Assembly (NCBI RefSeq): GCF_017308975.1
Contig: NZ_JADWPD010000001.1
Coordinates: 62,001 to 126,000 of the forward strand
Direction: 5' to 3'
Source: Amycolatopsis sp. MtRt-6
GTDB lineage: Bacteria > Actinomycetota > Actinomycetes > Mycobacteriales > Pseudonocardiaceae
Length of the DNA: 64,000 bases
Shown: positions 41,335 through 49,812 of the stretch, piece after piece
How positions within the stretch are numbered: position 1 is the first letter of the stretch
Layout of the letters: each line of letters begins with the position of its first letter
Notes under the pieces: model-generated
The model's input: the letters and a program-made list of their open reading frames with translations, nothing else
What the model was told of the DNA's origin: nothing
Databases searched by the model: none
Position numbers and translations under genes: made by a program

Positions 41335-42798
41335 CTATTCGCCGATGACCGGCGGCGCGGTGCGCATGTCGGTACCGAAGACCTCGTCGGGGTCACCCTC
41401 GACCAGGTAGGTCGGCCGCGAGTGCTCGGTGTCCTCGTCACCCTCGCCCTTGGCGCCGCGCGCCAGGCCGCCACCGGGGCCCATGCCCCCGCGACCGGCG
41501 GCACCCGCGCCGAGACCACCCATCCCGCGTCCGGCGGCCGCTTCGGCGGCCCCGATCCCGCCCGGCCGGGCCGCACCCGACGCGGCGCCGGCGCCGGTCG
41601 CGTTGCCGGCACTGGAGCCACCGGGGCCGAACCCACCGCCGCCCCCGCGTCCGCTACCGCCGCCGACCTTGGAGTTGTAGGCCTCGTCGCCGCCGAAGTT
41701 CATCCCGCCCATCGGCATCGGGCTCATCGGCGGCATCCCGCCGAACTGCTGGTTCGGGTTCTGCGTCGAGGCCGCCGGCAGCGAGCTGGGCGTGAAGCCG
41801 GACGGCGTGGTGGAGCCCGCGGGCATGAACCCCGACCCGGTGGTCGAGCCGGGCCCGGAGAACTGCGGGGCCGGCCCACCGGTACCGGGAACGGCACCGG
41901 GCGCGAAGCCACTGGGCGTGTTCGAGCCGGGCATGTTCACGCCGGACGGGTTGTTGATGCCGTTCCTGTCCCCGCTGCCGTTGGGATCACCACTACCCCC
42001 GCCGGTGCTGAAGCTCGGCGGCGGGGCGAAGGCGGGCTGCTTGGAGGCGGCTTCGTAGAGGTTCTTGTCGTAGGTCGCCATGACGCCGGCGGCTTCGTCG
42101 TGCGCTGCCTGGCTGTCCTTCTGCTTCTGGATCGACTTGTCGACGTTGTCGGCCAGGTTGAAGGGGTTCGAGGTCGCCCAGCCCTTGAACTCGTCGGTCC
42201 AGCTGAACGGAATGGGAGCAGGCATGGAGTTCTTCGCCGTGGCGGCGGCCTGCCCCTGGTCGTAGATGGTTTCCGAGGCCAGTTTGGCGTTCTGGGAGTT
42301 GGCGTCGGACCACTTGCCGAGGCTGGTGAAGTACTGCTGCGCGTTCTCGGCGGCCGCGCCTTCCCAGGTGCCCTTGGACGCGTTGACGGCGGTGTTCATC
42401 GACTGCGCGAACTTGTCGAAGACCTTGTGCACTTCGTGGTACGCGGTCGAGACTTCCGACACCTGGTCGACGTTGAGGTTGCTGGCCAGGAACGCTTGGA
42501 GCTGCGTGTGGTCGGTGCCCTTGTAGTCGGCGTTGGGGGCGTTCAGCCCCTGGACGTACTCGACGTCGCGGCCTTTGGTGGCCTCCTCGACGTTCTTGTC
42601 GCCCATCTGCTGCGACTGGCTCTTGGCCTTGGCCTGGGCGATCCACTGCTGAACCGGCCCGAACAGCCAGCTGCTGGGGTCGACGCCCTCTTCGGCCTTC
42701 TGCTGGAGGTAGGCGTCCCGCTCGGCGGGCGCCATGTTCTGGACCTCTTGGGGCGTCTTGTCCTGGGTCTTCGGAGCTGGACCCTGTCGCGTGCTCAT
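41335..42798 (-). CDS. WXG/PPE-like type VII secretion substrate with Gly/Pro-rich tail
   Basis: 487 residues from ATG at 42798. Helical N-terminal half (about 1-235) with a WEG turn (GTWEGAAAENAQQYF), the W-x-G hinge of WXG100/PPE helical hairpins. It is followed by a very long low-complexity Gly/Pro/Ser/Asn segment (about 240-450; MPPMSPMPMGGMNFGGD, GGGSGRGGGGGFGPGG) and an acidic end (EGDPDEVFGTDMR). No signal peptide. The next genes encode a DUF3558 lipoprotein, an EspC-like protein and an EspG-like chaperone, supporting ESX-type export. Confidence 0.75.
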   Translation of the reverse strand: MSTRQGPAPKTQDKTPQEVQNMAPAERDAYLQQKAEEGVDPSSWLFGPVQQWIAQAKAKSQSQQMGDKNVEEATKGRDVEYVQGLNAPNADYKGTDHTQLQAFLASNLNVDQVSEVSTAYHEVHKVFDKFAQSMNTAVNASKGTWEGAAAENAQQYFTSLGKWSDANSQNAKLASETIYDQGQAAATAKNSMPAPIPFSWTDEFKGWATSNPFNLADNVDKSIQKQKDSQAAHDEAAGVMATYDKNLYEAASKQPAFAPPPSFSTGGGSGDPNGSGDRNGINNPSGVNMPGSNTPSGFAPGAVPGTGGPAPQFSGPGSTTGSGFMPAGSTTPSGFTPSSLPAASTQNPNQQFGGMPPMSPMPMGGMNFGGDEAYNSKVGGGSGRGGGGGFGPGGSSAGNATGAGAASGAARPGGIGAAEAAAGRGMGGLGAGAAGRGGMGPGGGLARGAKGEGDEDTEHSRPTYLVEGDPDEVFGTDMRTAPPVIGE

Positions 42799-42812
42799 CT
42801 GAACTCCCCCCA

Positions 42813-43382
42813 CTACGCCTTGGGCAGTTTCGGCTCGACGGCCTTCGTGGCCACGTCCTCGGCGATCTGACAGGCCTTCTCGACGGTTCTGACCGAGGTG
42901 ACGTTCACGTCGACGCGCGCCTTGTCCCCCACGCCGAGGGCGACCGTGCAACCCAGCGGCGCGGTACTGGACGCTTCCTTGGCCTTGCGGCCGTTGATCT
43001 CGAGGTCCTTGACGCCGTTCCCGGTGTCGACGACCGAATCGAGCGGGGCGTCGTCGCGGATCGCGACGTTGATGCCCATGCTTTCTTCGCTGGCCGTGGT
43101 GGTCTTGTTCAAGTAGCCGCAGACCCGCGCCGTGCCGAGCTTCTGCTCCTTGGCGTCGCCGAACGTGCTGTAGGCGCTGATATCAGCGGCAGTGAGCAGG
43201 GTGCACGGTTCGAGCGATGTGGTCGTGGCGCTGCCCGGATCCGCCGAAGCCGAACTGCCGGACGTGGGCGCGGCCGGCTCCGAGTTGGCGGGCGATGCGG
43301 TTCCGGGCTGAGTGGTCGTGCAGCCGGCCAGCAGGAAGGCGCCGGCGGCGACGGGCAGAACAGCGCGTGCGAGGAGTTTCAT
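42813..43382 (-). CDS. DUF3558 lipoprotein
   Basis: 189 residues. Lipobox LLAGC (Cys21), a Ser/Ala/Pro linker (25-55), then the DUF3558 domain: LEPCTLLTAADISAY, ARVCGYLNKT and APLGCTVALGVGDKA with three paired-looking cysteines and the late EKACQIAEDVA. Such lipoproteins are common near ESX substrate genes in Pseudonocardiales. Function unknown. It lies 6 bp from the EspC-like gene and 14 bp from the WXG gene, in one minus-strand unit. Confidence 0.85.
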   Translation of the reverse strand: MKLLARAVLPVAAGAFLLAGCTTTQPGTASPANSEPAAPTSGSSASADPGSATTTSLEPCTLLTAADISAYSTFGDAKEQKLGTARVCGYLNKTTTASEESMGINVAIRDDAPLDSVVDTGNGVKDLEINGRKAKEASSTAPLGCTVALGVGDKARVDVNVTSVRTVEKACQIAEDVATKAVEPKLPKA

Positions 43383-43388
43383 CGTTCC

Positions 43389-43835
43389 CTACGGCTTGGA
43401 CTTCATGGCGTCGAGAGCAGTGTTCTCGGATTCGTGGTAGAGGCCGGCGGCACGCGCAAGCGCCTCGTCGGCCTGCTGGGCCACCTCGCGGAGCTGTGCC
43501 AGCACGACGCCGGCGGAGCCTTCCGCCTGTGCCGCGCCCTTCTGGTCGTGGGCCGCGACGGTGTGGCCGTAGGGGTGGTTGCCCAGTTGCGGTGACTGGT
43601 TGAGCGTGTAGGTGGTCTGCTCCAGACCGCGAAGGTCGGTGACCAGCTCGTTCAGCGCGTCGCGGAGCGGCTTCACACCTTCCGGGGTGATCTTGAAGCC
43701 ACCACCGGCGGCCGCGGCGACCAGCTTGTCCGTTTCAGCTTTGACGGCCAGGACCGCGGCACCCATGCTCGCCGATGAAAGCGGGTTGACGATGTCCGCG
43801 ATCGAGCCTCCGCCACCACCGTCCGCAATCAACAT
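43389..43835 (-). CDS. EspC/WXG-like small secreted-type protein
   Basis: 148 residues, all helical. It has no W-x-G but ends GLYHESENTALDAMK, where Y-x-x-x-E matches the YxxxD/E type VII secretion signal after a helical hairpin. The N-terminal Gly-rich patch (DGGGGGS) precedes helices 1 and 2. No signal peptide. Co-transcribed with the DUF3558 lipoprotein and the WXG/PPE-like protein, which may be its heterodimer partner. Confidence 0.65.
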   Translation of the reverse strand: MLIADGGGGGSIADIVNPLSSASMGAAVLAVKAETDKLVAAAAGGGFKITPEGVKPLRDALNELVTDLRGLEQTTYTLNQSPQLGNHPYGHTVAAHDQKGAAQAEGSAGVVLAQLREVAQQADEALARAAGLYHESENTALDAMKSKP

Positions 43836-43964
43836 CGCTGTTCCACCCCGAATCGCTTCGCCCGTGCGTGTGCACCCGGGAGTCTACTAGCCGGGCACCC
43901 TCCGCCACGGCCGTTCACCGATCTTCCCCTTCGACGCAGCCGCGCGGCCGGCGGTTCCGGAACG

Positions 43965-44729
43965 TCAGAACTGGCCTTCGAGCTGGGCGTACAGCTGCTG
44001 GGCCAAGCGGGCGTTGTCGGCCGGGGCGTACGTTATCCAGCGCTGGCCGTCGGCGGCTGAACGGGATGACATCAGCCAGCGGCCGCTCGGGGTGTCGAAC
44101 CAGGCCAGTGGGGGGTGCGTTCCGGTGCGGGTCTGGGCCGTGAACTGGCCCACGCGCTTCTTCGGCTCCTGGAAGACGCGCTCGATCATGCGGACCTGGG
44201 GACCGCCGCTGCCGCTCTGCGACCGCGGGCCGCTGACGCCGGCGAACGGGTCGTACGCCTCGTCGCGGCGCTGGTGGCGGGGCTGCTGGACCGGCCTCGA
44301 AATCGTCACCGACTGGCCTGGTGCCGCCGGGGTCAGCGGCAGCAGGTCGACGATCGCCGGGACGATGCCCGTGGGGCGGACCTCCTCGAAGACGATGAGG
44401 TTCTCCTCCTGGCGGGCGAGCACCGCGAACTGGCCGTCGGACGCCACCCGCGCGAACAGGTGGCGGTCGCCCAGCTCGGCGGCCGCGTTGATCGTCACGC
44501 TGCCGCGGACGAACGTCGCCAGCGCCAGCTCGGCGTCCGCGTCCAGGCGGCCGCGGCTCCACAATCCACGGCCGGTCAGGTCGCGGACCACGGCGTCGCG
44601 GATCATCGCGCGCTGCTCGATGGTGGTGCCGACGTGCGGGACCTCGAACGGTGTCGGCGCGCGGCCGAAACCGAGCTGTTCGAGCAGGATGTCCACCGCT
44701 GCCAGTGACAGCGAGAACGAGTGCGGCAT
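43965..44729 (-). CDS. EspG-like ESX secretion-associated chaperone
   Basis: 254 residues from ATG at 44729. Recognisable features of the EspG family are the N-terminal FSLSLAAVDILLEQLGFGRA, PFEVPHVGTTIEQRAMIRDA and the central VASDGQFAVLARQEENLIVF, followed by a C-terminal QRWITYAPADNARLAQQLYA. EspG proteins bind PPE-type substrates in the cytosol and deliver them to the ESX core. No ESX core genes (eccB-E, mycP) lie in the window. The 129-bp gap to the EspC-like gene holds nothing clear. Confidence 0.75.
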   Translation of the reverse strand: MPHSFSLSLAAVDILLEQLGFGRAPTPFEVPHVGTTIEQRAMIRDAVVRDLTGRGLWSRGRLDADAELALATFVRGSVTINAAAELGDRHLFARVASDGQFAVLARQEENLIVFEEVRPTGIVPAIVDLLPLTPAAPGQSVTISRPVQQPRHQRRDEAYDPFAGVSGPRSQSGSGGPQVRMIERVFQEPKKRVGQFTAQTRTGTHPPLAWFDTPSGRWLMSSRSAADGQRWITYAPADNARLAQQLYAQLEGQF

Positions 44730-44847
44730 TCGCTTCCAACCCCCCGCGGATGAGTCCGGCCTTCGCCGAAAACGGTAGTCCACCCGCCTGCTCCGCCCTC
44801 AGCGAACCCACTTGCCGGGGCAAGATCGCCGCTGGTCCGATGGACGC

Positions 44848-45093
44848 ATGGCTGACCCGAAACCCGCCCTCGTCCTGCACCTCGCCACCGGCGGCGAACC
44901 ACTGCTGTTCGCGCTGACCACCGAAGAGTCCGGAAAGCTGGCGGGCAAGCTCGCCCAGCTCGTCAAGGACGGCGCCGTCGAGACGGTGACCACCAAGGAC
45001 CACTCGCCGGTCGCGATCAACTTCGCCCACGTCGCCGCCGCGTACGTCGACGACCTCGCCCGGAAGAGCACCGTGTTCGGCATGCACAGCTGA
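44848..45093 (+). CDS. Small conserved-looking protein of unknown function
   Basis: 81 residues from ATG at 44848. Beta-rich and soluble: PALVLHLATGGEPLLFALTT, then KLAGKLAQLVKDGAVETVTT and INFAHVAAAYVDDL. No recognised domain, membrane segment or cofactor motif. Divergent from the EspG-like gene and convergent with glfT2 across a hairpin. A role with either neighbour is not shown. Confidence 0.6.
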   Translation: MADPKPALVLHLATGGEPLLFALTTEESGKLAGKLAQLVKDGAVETVTTKDHSPVAINFAHVAAAYVDDLARKSTVFGMHS

Positions 45094-45113
45094 CAGCGCC
45101 GATCCAAAACATC

Positions 45114-45150
45114 CGAAGGCCGCCTCACGACGTACGTGAGACGGCCTTCG
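45114..45150. terminator. Bidirectional hairpin terminator
   Basis: 16-base arms 45114-45129 and 45135-45150 pair with one mismatch (core CGAAGGCCG/CGGCCTTCG) around a five-base loop. It separates the small gene at 44848 from the convergent glfT2. Confidence 0.75.
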
Positions 45151-45159
45151 CGAAGCACG

Positions 45160-47079
45160 TCAGAGCTTGTACAGGCGCTTCCAGTTCTCGCGCGAGGTGA
45201 GCTCCGGCATGGCCCGCTTGTACTGCTCCTGCACCGCCGCGCCCTCCTTGCGGAGCCGCTGGATGACCCGCGCGCCCTGCTTGGCCAGCGCGAACATCTT
45301 CACCCGGTCGTAGGACCGGACGCGCACGCCTTCCTGGCTCGCGTCGGTGACGACGGCGGTGTCGAACAGCGCGATGTGCCACCAGTTGGCCTCGTCGATC
45401 GGCACCGCGCCGAGCCCGAAGCGGCTGCGGCCGAGCACCCGGTCGAGGACCCGCTTGATCAGCACCAGGCGCTGCATGCTGGGCCGCGGCGCGCTGTTGA
45501 TGATGCCGATGTCGTTGGACGCGATGCCCGGGACGTCGGTCGCCTTGTGGCGCTTGGTCTCGGGGTAGTTGTCGCGGATGCGGCGGATCTCCTGCATCGC
45601 CTCGACGCCGCCGTCACGCAGGACCTCGGGACCCTTCAGGAAGTCCTCGACGGCCTTGATCAGCGTCGCCGACAGGCCGTACTGCATGCCGAGCAGGTAG
45701 CGGACCAGCTGGGCGATCAGCACCCGCGAGAGCAGGTTCAGGTTGAACGGCGAGTGCAGGGCCGCGGTGATGATCGAGTTGCGCAGGTTGAAGTACCGGT
45801 GCCACTCGTCCCAGTCCTTCATGTGGAAGTCCGCGTGCCACACGCCCGCCCCCGGCAGGGTGACGGTCGGGAAGCCGTGCGCGCGGGCCCGGTACGAGTA
45901 CTCGGCGTCGTCCCACTGGAAGAAGAACGGCAGCGGGTAGCCGGTGGCCTGGACGACCTCGTAGGGGATCAGGCACGACCACCAGCCGTTGTAGCCGGCG
46001 TCGAGGCGGCGCTCCTGGCGGTTCGGCTTCAGCGTCTCCTCGTCCACGCCGAGCAGGTCGGCGGTGGAGAGCGAGTGCTCGACCGGCTGGCCCGGCTCGA
46101 GCGTGTTGAGCCGCGCGTACTCGGCGCCGACGTGCAGCTGGTTCGGGTGGAACAGGTTCAGCATCTGGCCGCCGACGATGATCGGGTTGGCGGCGCGGTT
46201 GGAGAACGCCGTCATCCGGATCACCAGGTCCGGCTCGAGCAGCACGTCGTCGTCCATGAACAGGACGTTCGCGTGCTCGGTCGCGGTGTGCCCGGCCACC
46301 TCGAACAGGCCGCGGGTGAAGCCGCCGGCGCCGCCGAGGTTCGGCTGCTTGATGTAGTGCAGCTTCTCGCCGAGGTCCTTGGCGACCTGCTCGAAGCCGT
46401 CGCGCGACTCGACGAGGTCGGTGCCCTGGTCGGCGACGTAGATCGCGTCCAGGGTGTCCAGCGAGGAGACGTCCGCGGCGAGGGCCTGCAGGTTCTTCAG
46501 GCAGTCGTCGGCGCGGTTCATCGTGCAGATGGTGACCGCGGTCGGGCGGATCTTCTCCGGGGCCTCGACCGTCCAGCGGACCTGCTCGACGCGCAGCGTC
46601 TGGCCCCCTTCGGTCTCGAGGTCGAGCCAGAGCGCGCCGCCGTCGTAGAACTTGTCGAGCTTGCCGGTCAGCGTCACCTTCGCCTGCTTGGCGTCCTTGA
46701 CCTGCTCGGCGGCCACCACACGCGGCTCGCCCTCGACGTCGGAAGCGCCCATGGACAGCAGGCCGGTGCCGGTGACGACCGCCTCGACCGAGACCTCGGT
46801 CACCGTGGTCCAGCGCTGCCAGTAGCTGGCCGGGAACCGGCCGAAGTACGTGTTGCCCGACACCTTGGAGGCGGGCTCGAGGGTGATCGACGCACGTTCC
46901 CGCACGGCCGAACCCCACTCGAGCTCGGCGTACAGGTCCTTGCTGACGATCGGCGCGGGGCCGGCGTAGAGCCCGCGCTGCGCCGTCAGGCGGCCCTGTG
47001 GAGTGTGCTCGGTGAACCGCGTCTCGGCGGCCGCGCCGGCTTGGGTGCTCGGCGCCGGGGTTGCTGTTTTACCGGGCAT
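45160..47079 (-). CDS. glfT2: Galactofuranosyltransferase GlfT2
   Basis: 639 residues, near the 637 of the mycobacterial enzyme. N-terminal beta-sandwich (about 1-175), GT2/GT-A domain with FMDDDV (D276-D278, metal), QPNLGGAGGF, acceptor-side QWDDAEYSYRARAHG (D390/D391) and VWHADF (H415), and a helical C-terminus (about 425-639) for membrane association. It polymerises alternating beta-1,5/1,6-Galf units from UDP-Galf. Here it is separated from glf, which in mycobacteria lies directly beside it, by about 6.6 kb. The gtrA-like gene precedes it by 7 bp. Confidence 0.96.
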   Translation of the reverse strand: MPGKTATPAPSTQAGAAAETRFTEHTPQGRLTAQRGLYAGPAPIVSKDLYAELEWGSAVRERASITLEPASKVSGNTYFGRFPASYWQRWTTVTEVSVEAVVTGTGLLSMGASDVEGEPRVVAAEQVKDAKQAKVTLTGKLDKFYDGGALWLDLETEGGQTLRVEQVRWTVEAPEKIRPTAVTICTMNRADDCLKNLQALAADVSSLDTLDAIYVADQGTDLVESRDGFEQVAKDLGEKLHYIKQPNLGGAGGFTRGLFEVAGHTATEHANVLFMDDDVLLEPDLVIRMTAFSNRAANPIIVGGQMLNLFHPNQLHVGAEYARLNTLEPGQPVEHSLSTADLLGVDEETLKPNRQERRLDAGYNGWWSCLIPYEVVQATGYPLPFFFQWDDAEYSYRARAHGFPTVTLPGAGVWHADFHMKDWDEWHRYFNLRNSIITAALHSPFNLNLLSRVLIAQLVRYLLGMQYGLSATLIKAVEDFLKGPEVLRDGGVEAMQEIRRIRDNYPETKRHKATDVPGIASNDIGIINSAPRPSMQRLVLIKRVLDRVLGRSRFGLGAVPIDEANWWHIALFDTAVVTDASQEGVRVRSYDRVKMFALAKQGARVIQRLRKEGAAVQEQYKRAMPELTSRENWKRLYKL

Positions 47080-47086
47080 GAAGTCC

Positions 47087-47554
47087 TCAGTTCTCCTTGG
47101 TCGACGGCTCGCGGAAAACGACCCACTTGAGCATCACGAAATTGATCACGGTGGCGGTGGCCTGCGACACGGCCCAGCACAGCGTGTGCTGCCACGCGGA
47201 CTCCGGCAGCACCTGCAACATGAGCTGGTTCACCCCGACCGCGACGAAGAACGTCACGGTGTAGAGCAGGACGAACGAGCCGATCTGCGCCTTCCCGTCG
47301 CGGCGCCCGCCGGCGAAGGTGAACTTCCGGTTCAGGAAGAACGCCGTGGTCGTGCCCACGATGAAAGAGATAGCGCGGGCGATGTCGACCCACGGTGAGG
47401 TGGCCATCCCGGCCGCCTGGGTCAGCAGCGTGTAGGTGCCCAGGTCGACGAGGGCGCAGAAGCCCCCGATCAGGGCGAAGCGGATGAGCTGGCCCAGCAG
47501 TCCGGGAGAGGACTGCGCAGCCGCTATGTCGGCTTGCGGATCGGTCGCCACCAC
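47087..47554 (-). CDS. GtrA-family membrane protein
   Basis: 155 residues, GTG start. Four transmembrane helices with the GtrA pattern: LIRFALIGGFCALVDLGTYT, FIVGTTTAFFLNRKFTF (NRKFTF) and ATVINFVMLKWVVFRE. The mycobacterial counterpart Rv3789 lies beside dprE1 and has been linked to arabinan biosynthesis. Co-transcribed with glfT2 and divergent from dprE1 over 125 bp. Confidence 0.88.
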   Translation of the reverse strand: MVATDPQADIAAAQSSPGLLGQLIRFALIGGFCALVDLGTYTLLTQAAGMATSPWVDIARAISFIVGTTTAFFLNRKFTFAGGRRDGKAQIGSFVLLYTVTFFVAVGVNQLMLQVLPESAWQHTLCWAVSQATATVINFVMLKWVVFREPSTKEN

Positions 47555-47679
47555 TGCATTACCTCGATACCTGAGTCACGGTCACCCGCGCGGGCGCTTG
47601 TGCCTTGATGCGCAAAGTGTAGAGATGAGCACTTCAGGGTCACGTCTCGGGCGGTATTCGGCGTGGCTACCCTGGTCGG

Positions 47680-49050
47680 GTGACCCAAGCACCCAATACA
47701 CAGCGTCGCACGCTCATGGGCTGGGCGCGGACCGCACCGACCACCGCCGACGTCCTGAGCACGCCGGACGTCGAAACCATCGCGCGCGCCGTGGCCCAGG
47801 CCGGTGAACGCGGCGTCATCGCCCGCGGCCTCGGCCGGTCCTACGGCGACCCGGCGCAGAACGCCGGCGGCCTCGTCGTCGACATGACGGCGCTCAACCG
47901 GATCCACTCGATCGACCCCGACACCGCGCTCGTCGACCTCGACGCCGGCGTCAGCCTCGACCAGCTGATGCGCGAGGCGCTGCCGTACGGCCTGTGGGTC
48001 CCGGTGCTGCCGGGCACGCGCCAGGTGACGATCGGCGGCGCGATCGCCAACGACATCCACGGCAAGAACCACCACAGCGCGGGCAGCTTCGGCAACCACG
48101 TCGTGTCGATGGACCTCGTCACCGCCGACGGGCAGATCCGCACGCTGACGCCGGAGGGCCCGGACGCCGAGCTGTTCTGGGCGACCGTGGCCGGCATCGG
48201 CCTCACCGGCATCATCGTCCGGGCCAGGATCCGGATGACGAAGACCGAGACCGCGTACTTCCTCGCGGACAACGAGCGCACGAACAACCTCGACGAGACG
48301 CTCGAGCTGGTCAGCAACGGTTCCGACGACAACTACACGTACTCGTCGGCCTGGTTCGACACGATCTCCACCGGCTCGAAGCTGGGCCGCGCCGCCTTCG
48401 GCCGCGGCTCGCTGGCCAAGCTGGACGAACTCCCGCCGAAGCTGCGCGCGAACCCGCTCAAGTTCGACGCCCCGCAGCTGGCGACGCTGCCGGACGTCTT
48501 CCCGAACGGCCTGGCCAACAAGCTGACCTTCGGCGCCATCGGCGAGCTGTACTACCGCAAGACGCCGAAGGCCGCCCGCGGCGTCATCCAGAACCTGACG
48601 GCCTTCTACCACCCGCTCGACATGTTCGGCGAGTGGAACCGGGCCTACGGCTCGAAGGGTTTCCTGCAGTACCAGTTCTCGACGCCGCTGAACGCGCACG
48701 AGCCGCTGCGGAACATCGTCCGGAAGATCGCCGAGTCGGGGCACGTGTCCTTCCTCAACGTCTTCAAGCGCATGGGCGAGGGCAACGCGGCACCGCTGTC
48801 GTTCCCGCACCCCGGCTGGATGGTCTGCGTCGACTTCCCGATCAAGGACGGCCTGAGCCGGTTCTGCCAGGAGCTCGACGAAGACGTCCTGGAGCTGGGC
48901 GGGCGGCTGTACACCGCGAAGGACTCGCGCACCTCGCCCGAGACGTTCGCGAAGATGTACCCGCGCCTCGAAGAGTGGCGCAAGGTGCGCGCTTCCATCG
49001 ACCCCGAAGGCGTTTTCGCCTCTGACATGAGCCGGAGGCTCGAACTGTGA
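47680..49050 (+). CDS. dprE1: Decaprenylphosphoryl-beta-D-ribose 2'-oxidase DprE1
   Basis: 456 residues, GTG start. FAD-binding segment [20 protein letters not shown], then [20 protein letters not shown] with NHHSAGSFG. The C-terminal half contains the substrate-pocket sequence [13 protein letters not shown] with Cys383, equivalent to the benzothiazinone-reactive Cys387 of the tubercle bacillus, and [14 protein letters not shown]. Oxidises DPR to the 2'-keto intermediate on the outer face of the membrane. Its stop overlaps dprE2 by four bases. Confidence 0.96.
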   Translation: MTQAPNTQRRTLMGWARTAPTTADVLSTPDVETIARAVAQAGERGVIARGLGRSYGDPAQNAGGLVVDMTALNRIHSIDPDTALVDLDAGVSLDQLMREALPYGLWVPVLPGTRQVTIGGAIANDIHGKNHHSAGSFGNHVVSMDLVTADGQIRTLTPEGPDAELFWATVAGIGLTGIIVRARIRMTKTETAYFLADNERTNNLDETLELVSNGSDDNYTYSSAWFDTISTGSKLGRAAFGRGSLAKLDELPPKLRANPLKFDAPQLATLPDVFPNGLANKLTFGAIGELYYRKTPKAARGVIQNLTAFYHPLDMFGEWNRAYGSKGFLQYQFSTPLNAHEPLRNIVRKIAESGHVSFLNVFKRMGEGNAAPLSFPHPGWMVCVDFPIKDGLSRFCQELDEDVLELGGRLYTAKDSRTSPETFAKMYPRLEEWRKVRASIDPEGVFASDMSRRLEL

Positions 49051-49802
49051 TCGACGCGGTGGGCAACCCCCAGTCCCTGCTCCTGCTCGGCGGCACGTCC
49101 GACATCGCGCTGGCGATCGCCGAGAAGTACCTGGCCGAGAAGCCGCTGCGCGTGGTGCTCGCGGCCCGGCCGTCGCCCCGTCTGGAGGCGGCCGCGCAGC
49201 GCCTGAAGGACCGCGGCGCCGAGGTGTCCACAGTGGACTTCGACGCCGCGGACACGGCCTCGCACCCGGCCGTGCTGGCGAAGGCGTTCGAGGGCGGCGA
49301 CATCGACGTGGCGGTCGTGGCGTTCGGCCTGCTCGGCGACCCGGAAGAGGTCTGGCAGGACCACGCGAAGGCCGTCGAGCTGGCGACGGTGAACTACACG
49401 GCCGCGGTGTCGGTCGGGGTGGCGCTGTCGGAGAAGCTGAAGGCCCAGGGCCACGGCACGGTGATCGCGCTGTCGTCGGTGGCGGGCGAGCGGGTCCGGC
49501 GCTCCAACTTCGTGTACGGCTCGACGAAGGCCGGCTTCGACGGGTTCTACCTCGGCCTCGGCGAGGCTTTGGCGCCGCACGGCGTGAAGGTGACGGTCGT
49601 TCGGCCCGGGCACGTCAAGACGAAGATGACCGAGGGGCTCAAGGACGCTCCGCTGGCGCAGACGGCCGAGCAGGTCGCGGAGACCGCGGTCGGCGCGGCC
49701 CGCGCGGGCAAGGACCTCGTGTGGGCGCCGGCGCAGTTCCGGCTCGTGATGTCGGTCCTGCGGCACGTGCCGCGGCCGATCTTCCGCAAGCTGCCGATCT
49801 GA
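49047..49802 (+). CDS. dprE2: Decaprenylphosphoryl-2-keto-ribose reductase DprE2
   Basis: 251 residues, GTG start in a GTGA overlap with dprE1. SDR with cofactor motif [25 protein letters not shown] in place of NNAG, catalytic S (ALSSVAGE) and Y-x-x-x-K (YGSTKAG). It reduces the keto intermediate to decaprenylphosphoryl-arabinose, the arabinan donor. The C-terminal [16 protein letters not shown] is typical. Unlike in mycobacteria, aftA and the emb genes do not follow; a convergent GT-C gene does. Confidence 0.95.
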   Translation: MIDAVGNPQSLLLLGGTSDIALAIAEKYLAEKPLRVVLAARPSPRLEAAAQRLKDRGAEVSTVDFDAADTASHPAVLAKAFEGGDIDVAVVAFGLLGDPEEVWQDHAKAVELATVNYTAAVSVGVALSEKLKAQGHGTVIALSSVAGERVRRSNFVYGSTKAGFDGFYLGLGEALAPHGVKVTVVRPGHVKTKMTEGLKDAPLAQTAEQVAETAVGAARAGKDLVWAPAQFRLVMSVLRHVPRPIFRKLPI

Positions 49803-49812
49803 CGCGCGGCGC

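Noticed and set aside
44651..45087. Other frames around the small gene at 44848
   Set aside because: Minus-strand frames here lack ribosome sites and overlap the EspG-like start; the 81-residue plus-strand frame has balanced composition and is the only credible one.
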